A DNA stretch of 5,020 nucleotides, taken from assembly GCA_028868395.1 (NCBI GenBank), contig JAGWUO010000112.1:1-5020 (forward strand), written 5' to 3'. A program made the position numbers and the translations under genes. The notes beneath the pieces are model-generated. The model saw only the letters and a program-made list of their open reading frames with translations, had not been told where the DNA came from and ran no database searches. Below, in pieces: positions 1 through 5,020 of the stretch. Numbering within the stretch: position 1 is the stretch's first letter; the number at the start of each line of letters is the position of its first letter. The stretch comes from Cytophagales bacterium. GTDB lineage: Bacteria > Bacteroidota > Bacteroidia > Cytophagales > Spirosomataceae.

Positions 1-1155
1 TTAGTTAACAAATCTGAAAAGTCGATTCCAGCGAATCTTATTCCATGAAAACAAGGATTTATTAGGATCAATTGACATCCAAACGAAAAACGCTTTCCCT
101 ACTATATGGTCTGAAGGAACAAAACCCCAGAAGCGCGAATCAGCCGAATTATGGCGATTATCACCCATCATAAAATAGTAATCTTGTTTAAAAGTGTAGG
201 AGGTAATTGCTTTACCGTCAATAGAAATTTGATAGCCATTCACAACCACATGCTTATTTCCTTCGTATTTCTGAATCGCTTCGCTATACAAAGCCACATT
301 ACCTGGTGTCAAAGGCACTGTCAAACCTTTTGCAGGTACTTTTAACGGACCATAGAAATCACGGTTCCATTTGTATAAGGTGGTATCATGAGGGAAAATA
401 TCCACAAAGGTTACCCCCTTAGGATCTTTGAATAAGTTCGTATCAAATGTTTTAGGAAAAGGCAATGCTTTCAACTCTTCCATCATTGCCTTAGACGTAT
501 TCAATTTATAACCCCACAGCACATTTTGTGAATCTGGTTCCGCTAAAGGCAACCAATCCGCTGAATCGTAGCTTGCATCCGGCGCATTGCGAATACCATA
601 AGCTTCAAAGAATTTCTCATCTAAATTCTCCTTCGTCTTCATGAAAATAGGATGCTGCATACGCTCTGGGTTTTCCATCGCTTTTCCATTAACGATTACT
701 TGTTGGTCACGAACCTCTAAAACATCACCTGGAGTCGCCACGCAGCGCTTCACATAAAACGTACGTAAATCCACCGGTGCATCACCATCCTCCTCGAAAT
801 TAGGCACATTAAAGACTACCGCGTCGCCTTGCTTCACCGAAGAGAATCCTGGAAGACGGTAAATGGGTAAGTCTAACCATCGTAAATACGATGGAATGTT
901 AGTAAACCAAATCTTTTGGTGAGTCAAGGGTAATTGCAAAGGCGTCTTAGGTGTTCGCACCCCGTAATGTAACTTGCTCACAAATAAGAAGTCTCCTACC
1001 ATTAATGAACTCTCCATGGAAGGAGTTGGAATCGTATAGGCTTCGAATACAAAAAAGCGAATTAAAGTAGCCGCTACTACAGCAAATGCGACCGAATCCA
1101 ACCACTCTCTGAATGCCGATTTTTGTTTTTTAGGTGTTTCTTTCGTTTCCTTCAT
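1..1155 (-). CDS. lepB: Signal peptidase I (type I leader peptidase)
   Basis: Membrane-anchored serine/lysine protease (family S26) that removes signal peptides from proteins exported by Sec or Tat, with its catalytic domain outside the cytoplasmic membrane. The 384-residue protein has a basic, lysine-rich start, one hydrophobic anchor at about residues 19-37, then the nucleophile box IPTPSMESSL with Ser46. A GDAVVFNVP strand follows at 110-118, the general-base box FYVKRCVATPGD has Lys136, and the final box GDNRHNSADSR begins at 331. All catalytic boxes are intact. About 195 residues separate Lys136 from the GDNR box, against roughly 127 in E. coli LepB, so the non-catalytic cap domain is large, as is common in Bacteroidota. 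The ATG at 1155 lies 1 bp past the dapB stop, implying translational coupling. The TAA stop occupies positions 1-3, so the gene is complete but its downstream neighbour is not visible. Confidence 0.97.
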   Translation of the reverse strand: MKETKETPKKQKSAFREWLDSVAFAVVAATLIRFFVFEAYTIPTPSMESSLMVGDFLFVSKLHYGVRTPKTPLQLPLTHQKIWFTNIPSYLRWLDLPIYRLPGFSSVKQGDAVVFNVPNFEEDGDAPVDLRTFYVKRCVATPGDVLEVRDQQVIVNGKAMENPERMQHPIFMKTKENLDEKFFEAYGIRNAPDASYDSADWLPLAEPDSQNVLWGYKLNTSKAMMEELKALPFPKTFDTNLFKDPKGVTFVDIFPHDTTLYKWNRDFYGPLKVPAKGLTVPLTPGNVALYSEAIQKYEGNKHVVVNGYQISIDGKAITSYTFKQDYYFMMGDNRHNSADSRFWGFVPSDHIVGKAFFVWMSIDPNKSLFSWNKIRWNRLFRFVN

Positions 1156-1156
1156 C

Positions 1157-1870
1157 TTATTTTAACATATCGTCCATACCAAGGACTCCTTTTTTATCTT
1201 GAACCCACTCCGCTGCAATTACAGCGCCTAAGGCAAATCCCTCGCGGCTAAATGCCTCGTGGGTAATTTCAATCTGATCTACTTTGGAAATATACTTTAC
1301 CGTATGCGTCCCAGGGATAATCGACTCGCGTTGTGACCAAATCGCTACTTCATTCGCCGCCGGAATCTCATTATTAACCCACTTATCTTTGGTCGGATAG
1401 GCATCAATAATACCTTCTGCGATCGTGATAGCCGTGCCACTCGGAGAATCTTTCTTTTCTAAATGATGAATCTCATTTGTATAAATATCGTATTCTTTCT
1501 GCGGAGCCATCAATTGAGCCAGCATTTTATTCAGCCGAAAGAATAAGTTCACACCTATCGAATAATTGGAAGCATAAAAGAATGTCGAATTCTTTTCTTT
1601 CGTCAAAGTCTCTACTTCTGACTTCTTTTCTAACCAACCTGTCGTACCACAAACCACCGGAATTTGCTTATTAATACAAGTTAAAATATTCGCGTAAGCA
1701 GAAGCTGGATTCGAGAATTCTATGGCTACATCAGCATCTGCAGCGGTTAAGGCCTGCAAATCGGCTTGATTATCTACATCTATTTTAGCTACAATAGAAT
1801 GACCACGACCTAACGCAATGCGTTCGATTTCTTTGCCCATTTTACCATAACCGATTAAAACTATCTTCAT
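1157..1870 (-). CDS. dapB: 4-hydroxy-tetrahydrodipicolinate reductase
   Basis: Cytoplasmic enzyme that reduces 4-hydroxy-tetrahydrodipicolinate to tetrahydrodipicolinate with NAD(P)H, in the diaminopimelate pathway supplying lysine and peptidoglycan cross-links. The 237-residue protein opens with a Rossmann nucleotide loop, GYGKMG at 7-12, and has the GTTG motif at 75-78. The family signature EIHHLEKKDSPSGTA starts at Glu133. By alignment with the E. coli enzyme, His135/His136 and Lys139 are the catalytic and substrate-binding residues, and Ser144-Gly145-Thr146 bind substrate carboxylates. It is shorter than the 273-residue E. coli protein, mainly because the segment between the second Rossmann strand and IEFSNP (50-55) is compact. 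The acidic Asp31-Val-Asp33 at the end of that strand, without an obvious arginine for the 2'-phosphate, suggests NADH is at least as good a cofactor as NADPH (inference). Start and stop lie 2 bp and 1 bp from the neighbouring genes. Confidence 0.97.
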   Translation of the reverse strand: MKIVLIGYGKMGKEIERIALGRGHSIVAKIDVDNQADLQALTAADADVAIEFSNPASAYANILTCINKQIPVVCGTTGWLEKKSEVETLTKEKNSTFFYASNYSIGVNLFFRLNKMLAQLMAPQKEYDIYTNEIHHLEKKDSPSGTAITIAEGIIDAYPTKDKWVNNEIPAANEVAIWSQRESIIPGTHTVKYISKVDQIEITHEAFSREGFALGAVIAAEWVQDKKGVLGMDDMLK

Positions 1871-1872
1871 CT

Positions 1873-2478
1873 TTATTTAAAATTAAACGTTAAGGTGAGT
1901 CCGGATACCAAACTTTGGGAAAAAGGCTGGTAATCTACCGTCGGTTTCACCTTTAAACTGATATCATCCGACACGTCAAATGTTTTCAAATGAGCACTCA
2001 CATTCGCATCCACCACATTCAAAGTCCAAGCTAAAACCATCCCAATATAGGTATAATCCCTATTTCTTCTATATCCGTCTGTTAATCGCTTTAACTGATT
2101 GACATCTAAATCCCGAATCGTTCCATCCTCATAAGGGACCGCCACGGTCGTAGGTGGTTTATAAGAAGGATCATCTGGATGGTTTGAAACTTGGTAATAA
2201 TATTCTCTGTACTTAGCATAGCGAACATCATTCCAGTTTGCAATCATTCCTAATGATACGAAAGCACCAGCCACTAAGGGTAATTTCCAATACTGTCTAT
2301 TATACAATTGACCCCAACCTGGAATCATTAAGGACTTAAGCGTGGCTTGTCGCGGAATGATTTTATAGGGTTTGGTTACGGCTTTCACCACCGGTTTCAA
2401 TTGAACCGAATCCTTCACGTCCTTTGCATGTAGGCCTAACGGTAAAAACAAAACTAACAGGAAGTACCGAAAGTACAT
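1873..2478 (-). CDS. DUF5683 domain protein, predicted exported or membrane protein of unknown function
   Basis: A 201-residue protein that I recognise as the DUF5683 family, which lies downstream of parB in many Bacteroidota; no biochemical role is known to me. Residues 1-18 look like a signal peptide: a short charged start, the hydrophobic run FLLVLFLPLGL, and possible cleavage after HA. A proline- and lysine-rich linker (about 28-43) precedes the family's core motif, PGWGQLYNRQYWKLP at 53-67. A hydrophobic stretch at about 66-80 follows, then a tyrosine-rich polar segment (87-144), a second hydrophobic stretch at 144-157, and NVVDANVSAHLKTFDVSDD at 154-172. The C-terminus, with alternating polar and hydrophobic residues and ending in TLTFNFK, resembles an outer-membrane beta strand, but this is weak evidence. 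Its ATG overlaps the parB stop by one base (TAATG), so translation is probably coupled. Its job in partitioning or envelope assembly can only be guessed from context. Confidence 0.85.
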   Translation of the reverse strand: MYFRYFLLVLFLPLGLHAKDVKDSVQLKPVVKAVTKPYKIIPRQATLKSLMIPGWGQLYNRQYWKLPLVAGAFVSLGMIANWNDVRYAKYREYYYQVSNHPDDPSYKPPTTVAVPYEDGTIRDLDVNQLKRLTDGYRRNRDYTYIGMVLAWTLNVVDANVSAHLKTFDVSDDISLKVKPTVDYQPFSQSLVSGLTLTFNFK

Positions 2479-3398
2479 TATTGAACTTTGTTAAGAATGG
2501 TTAAAAGCTCTTCTTTCGACTTAAAACTTAACTTGATCTCTCCCTCTCCTTTTTCATTTATTTTTAAGGCAACTGGGGCCTTAAAAAATGTTTTCAAAGT
2601 GGCTTGCCACGCTTGTAGCTCCTGTGCGGAAACTTTTACAGCACTTGAGCCTGAGATGGGAGTATCTATGTTTCCAGATTGGCGCACAGCATCCTCTAAA
2701 CGTCTAACAGACCAATCCTCAGCCATCGCTTTTTGGAATAAGGTATTCTGCAAGACGGTGTCCTCCAAAGAAACCAAACAACGGGCATGACCCATCGATA
2801 ACTTATTATCTCGAATCGCCACTTGAATGTGCGGTGGCAACTTCAGCAAACGCATGTAATTCGTTACCGTCGAACGGTTCTTACCTACACGAGCACCTAA
2901 ATCCTCTTGTTTCAAATCGCACTCTTCCATTAATCGCTTGTAGGAAAGGGCTATTTCGATGGCATTTAGATTCTCCCGTTGAATGTTCTCAATCAAGGCC
3001 ATTTCGATCATTTGTTGATCATCAGCCGTCCGAACATACGCCGGAATTGTCTTTAACCCGGCAATTTTAGAAGCTTGGAAACGACGTTCGCCAGAAATTA
3101 ATTGGTATTTCTTAGGAGAGACTTTACGCACCGTGATAGGTTGAATAATGCCCTGGACACGAATCGATTCAGCTAATTCTTGTAAAGCTTCTGGAGCAAA
3201 GTATTCGCGTGGTTGAAAGGGATTAGTCTCGATTAATTCTAAGGCAATCTCATCCATTAGGTTCACCCCTTCTAGACTTCCAGCGAAATCAGATGGATGG
3301 CGTGCTTGCAAGCCACCTCCATCAGAATCTTCTAATAAGGCACCTAAACCACGTCCTAAACCCGTTCTCTTCTTTGCGTTTTCTTGCTTTGCACTCAT
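2478..3398 (-). CDS. parB: Chromosome-partitioning protein ParB (Spo0J/Noc family, CTP-dependent DNA clamp)
   Basis: Binds parS near the replication origin, loads onto DNA as a CTP-gated sliding clamp and stimulates ParA ATPase to segregate sister origins. In the 306-residue protein, the N-terminal basic patch with GLGRGLGALL (13-22) is the conserved ParA-stimulating region. The ParB/Srx-like CTPase domain covers about 48-145, with NPFQPRE at 59-65, GIIQP at 83-87, the GERR motif at 103-106 and ENIQRENLN at 137-145. A helix-turn-helix for parS recognition spans about 163-187, followed by LSMGHARCLVSL (200-211). The C-terminal dimerisation domain is about 256-306, after a variable linker. The usual GERRxR motif reads GERRFQ here, putting Gln108 in place of the last arginine. 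Length and domain order are normal for a chromosomal ParB. The ATG is 10 bp after the parA stop, with only a weak AGG upstream. Confidence 0.97.
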   Translation of the reverse strand: MSAKQENAKKRTGLGRGLGALLEDSDGGGLQARHPSDFAGSLEGVNLMDEIALELIETNPFQPREYFAPEALQELAESIRVQGIIQPITVRKVSPKKYQLISGERRFQASKIAGLKTIPAYVRTADDQQMIEMALIENIQRENLNAIEIALSYKRLMEECDLKQEDLGARVGKNRSTVTNYMRLLKLPPHIQVAIRDNKLSMGHARCLVSLEDTVLQNTLFQKAMAEDWSVRRLEDAVRQSGNIDTPISGSSAVKVSAQELQAWQATLKTFFKAPVALKINEKGEGEIKLSFKSKEELLTILNKVQ

Positions 3399-3408
3399 AT
3401 TGCTGTAC

Positions 3409-4188
3409 CTAGATGGTCACTAATAAACCATTCTTACGAATAATCTCTTTGGCTAAATTCAAATAACTAATCGCCCCCTTACTGTCCGCATCATGAAGGA
3501 TAGCCGGAACACCAAAACTAGGGGACTCAGACAAACGAATATTACGAGGAATAATCGTCTCAAAAACCATATTTTTAAAGTGAGAATTCACTTCATTAAC
3601 CACCTGATTCGATAAGCGCAAACGCAAATCGTACATGGTTAATAAAATCCCCTCGATTACTAAAGCAGTATTCAATCGTGACTGAATAATCTTAATCGTA
3701 TTCAGTAGTTTACCTAATCCTTCCAACGCATAGTATTCACATTGCACGGGAATAATCACTGAATCCGCAGCGGTAAGACTATTTATCGTAATTAAACCTA
3801 AGGAAGGTGAGCAATCCATAATGATAAAATCATATTGATCTTTTACTGATTCTAAGGCTTCTTTCATTTTCCGTTCCCGATTGTTCAAATTGATCATTTC
3901 TATCTCAGCACCTACTAAATCAATGTGGGATGGAATGATATCTAAAAAAGGAACTTCGGTAGGTAAAATACTATCCTGAACAGTAGAAAGCCCCACCATA
4001 CATTCGTAAATACTATTTTTCACTTCTTTCGGGTTAAAACCTAATCCAGAAGTAGAATTAGCCTGAGGATCCGCATCGATCAATAGGGTCTTGAATTCAA
4101 AAGCAGCTAAACTGGCAGCTAAATTAATGGCTGTCGTCGTTTTCCCTACTCCCCCTTTTTGATTTGCAATCGCGATTGTTTTGCCCAT
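3409..4188 (-). CDS. parA: Chromosome-partitioning ATPase ParA (Soj family)
   Basis: Deviant Walker-type ATPase that dimerises with ATP, binds nucleoid DNA non-specifically and moves ParB-parS complexes apart. With the start at the ATG at 4188, the protein has 259 residues and begins [18 protein letters not shown]. This numbering gives signature Lys11 and Lys16 in the P-loop, Asp40 in [11 protein letters not shown], and the Walker B Asp125 in FIIMDCSPS, equivalent to the well-studied positions of B. subtilis Soj. Arg188/Arg190 and Arg217 (in [12 protein letters not shown]) lie where Soj has DNA-binding arginines. The small size and absence of an N-terminal helix-turn-helix mark it as a chromosomal (Soj-like) rather than plasmid type Ia ParA. 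The frame stays open upstream to a TTG at 4215 that would add nine residues, but ParA proteins normally start directly before the first beta strand, so I chose the ATG. It is the first gene of the five-gene operon. Confidence 0.97.
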   Translation of the reverse strand: MGKTIAIANQKGGVGKTTTAINLAASLAAFEFKTLLIDADPQANSTSGLGFNPKEVKNSIYECMVGLSTVQDSILPTEVPFLDIIPSHIDLVGAEIEMINLNNRERKMKEALESVKDQYDFIIMDCSPSLGLITINSLTAADSVIIPVQCEYYALEGLGKLLNTIKIIQSRLNTALVIEGILLTMYDLRLRLSNQVVNEVNSHFKNMVFETIIPRNIRLSESPSFGVPAILHDADSKGAISYLNLAKEIIRKNGLLVTI

Positions 4189-4285
4189 AGGATGTTTAAC
4201 GAAATGAATTAACAATATTACAAAAAAGGTTTCACATCTATCTCGAATTTCTTGTATCTTGTCATCAAAAATTCAGCAAACCTAT
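4189..4285. promoter_or_regulatory. Divergent intergenic region, expected to hold promoters for the parA operon and the transporter gene
   Basis: This 97-bp AT-rich gap is the only intergenic space of any size and lies between two diverging genes, so both promoters should lie in or near it (inference from position). Reading toward parA, TAATATTG (complement of 4213-4220) is one mismatch from the Bacteroidota -7 element TAnnTTTG. Reading toward the transporter, TATCTTG at 4255-4261 is a poorer match. I see no TTTG-type -33 element at proper spacing for either, so the exact promoters are not assigned. GTTTCAC at 4229-4235 equals one arm of the consensus parS. Neither gene has a Shine-Dalgarno sequence; the leaders just before both ATGs are A-rich, as is usual in this phylum. 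No terminator hairpin is expected or seen here. Confidence 0.45.
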
Positions 4286-5020
4286 ATGTCATCAAACAGT
4301 ACATCACACCCTAAAGGACTTTATTTTCTTTATTCCACGGAAATGTGGGAGCGTTTCAATTTTTATGGAATGCGCGCCATCCTCTCTCTCTTTTTAGTAA
4401 GCGCACTATCTTTCAAACAAGACGAAGCGGCCATTTTGTATGGAGGATTCTTGGGACTTAGTTATTTAACTCCCATGCTAGGCGGATATATTTCGGACCG
4501 TTACATCGGAAATCGAAATAGCATCATTGGAGGAGGATTTGCAATGGCCATAGGTCAACTCTTGTTATTCAGTTCTGCCAGCACATTTTCATTAGATGTC
4601 CCTTTCGCTACCAATTTAATGTGGGGTGGATTATTATTCTTGATCCTAGGGAACGGCTTTTTCAAGCCTAATATTTCTTCCATGGTGGGTCAACTATATG
4701 AAAAAGGTGATAGTCGTTTAGATGCTGCATTTACCATTTTTTATATGGGTATCAACACAGGTGCCATGCTCGGAATGCTTATTTGCCCTTGGTTAGGAGA
4801 CGTGAAAGTGGATGGTGTTCGCGTGATTGAAGCCTTTAAATGGGGCTTTTTAGCTGCTGGAGGGGCCATGTTAGTGGGAACCATATTATTCATGTTATTG
4901 AAAGGGGTATTTTTAAAAGCTCCTGATGGCAGTGAAATTGGTTTAGCCCCTACTTTTAGTGAAAGTAAACCAGTGGATGCAGAAACCGAAAAGGCTGAAT
5001 TCTCTACTCAATCCATTATT
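4286..5020 (+). CDS. POT/PTR2-family proton-coupled peptide transporter (MFS), 3' end beyond the window
   Basis: Inner-membrane symporter of the proton-dependent oligopeptide transporter family, expected to import di- and tripeptides with protons. The first 245 codons are present, open to the window edge without a stop; full-length members usually have about 450-600 residues. E19-M-W-E22-R23-F24 followed by FYGMRA is the helix-1 ExxERF motif for proton coupling and peptide binding. GGYISDRYIGNR at 66-77 is the MFS loop 2-3 and first PTR2 signature, GNGFFKPNISSMVG at 122-135 matches the conserved helix-4 region, and FYMGINTG at 152-159 is the second PTR2 signature. About six hydrophobic helices are visible up to residue 210, followed by a charged stretch (211-240) that may be the start of the central cytoplasmic loop. 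The ATG at 4286 is the first in frame and places the usual short HPKGLYFLYSTE lead-in correctly. It is divergent from parA and is probably not functionally linked to it. Exact substrate is not determinable. Confidence 0.93.
   Translation, partial: MSSNSTSHPKGLYFLYSTEMWERFNFYGMRAILSLFLVSALSFKQDEAAILYGGFLGLSYLTPMLGGYISDRYIGNRNSIIGGGFAMAIGQLLLFSSASTFSLDVPFATNLMWGGLLFLILGNGFFKPNISSMVGQLYEKGDSRLDAAFTIFYMGINTGAMLGMLICPWLGDVKVDGVRVIEAFKWGFLAAGGAMLVGTILFMLLKGVFLKAPDGSEIGLAPTFSESKPVDAETEKAEFSTQSII

Noticed and set aside
151..345. Plus-strand open frame of 64 codons
   Set aside because: It lies wholly inside lepB on the opposite strand, its translation resembles no protein family and it has no promoter or start context.
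1477..1674. Plus-strand open frame of 65 codons
   Set aside because: Antisense shadow of dapB; the composition is that of a reverse-complemented coding sequence and no motif is present.
1944..1958. GTTTCACCTTTAAAC, an imperfect palindrome starting with a parS arm
   Set aside because: In parS register only about 10 of 16 bases match and the centre is wrong; it encodes ordinary DUF5683 codons.
2182..2190. GTTTGAAAC short palindrome inside the DUF5683 gene
   Set aside because: Too short, lacks the CACGTG centre of parS, and is expected by chance in AT-rich DNA.
2488..3070. Two plus-strand open frames (100 and 78 codons) opposite parB
   Set aside because: Both are antisense to well-supported parB domains and show no domain, signal peptide or start signal of their own.
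4189..4215. Nine-residue N-terminal extension of ParA from a TTG at 4215
   Set aside because: The ATG at 4188 puts the P-loop at the usual distance from the start, and the TTG lies within a possible -7 promoter element, so the extension is probably untranslated leader.
1..5020. RNA genes, CRISPR arrays, insertion sequences, long repeats or defence systems
   Set aside because: Almost the whole window is accounted for by six intact or edge-cut housekeeping genes with 1-97 bp gaps, leaving no room or repeat pattern for such elements.

Overview
This window looks like an ordinary, well-conserved stretch of chromosome from a member of the Bacteroidota, most likely of the Cytophagales type (the order is inference; the phylum is better supported). 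Three things point there. The gene order parA - parB - DUF5683 protein - dapB - lepB is typical of that phylum. Signal peptidase I is enlarged and DapB is short, as is usual in the group. The starts lack clear Shine-Dalgarno sequences and are preceded by A-rich leaders. Base composition is moderately AT-rich and even throughout, with no sign of recent transfer.

Layout: positions 1-4188 are filled by five genes on the minus strand, read from right to left: parA (4188-3409), parB (3398-2478), a DUF5683 membrane protein (2478-1873), dapB (1870-1157) and lepB (1155-1). Gaps between them are 10 bp, a 1-bp overlap, 2 bp and 1 bp, so they almost certainly form one operon with coupled translation. 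The lepB stop codon is at the very edge of the window, so the operon may continue to the left. A 97-bp divergent intergenic region (4189-4285) separates parA from a plus-strand POT-family (PTR2) peptide transporter that starts at 4286 and runs off the right edge.

How the genes work together: ParA and ParB segregate the chromosome origin. DapB makes tetrahydrodipicolinate for lysine and meso-diaminopimelate, which is needed for peptidoglycan. LepB cleaves signal peptides from exported proteins. The DUF5683 protein has a predicted signal peptide and one or two hydrophobic segments, and its function is unknown. The operon therefore groups chromosome partitioning with envelope growth. I found no RNA genes, mobile elements, CRISPR arrays, convincing terminators or canonical parS site. 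I did not find a clearly novel system. The points most worth a second look are the uncharacterised DUF5683 protein inside the partition operon, a glutamine in the GERRxR CTP-binding motif of ParB, and a degenerate parS-like palindrome inside the DUF5683 gene.
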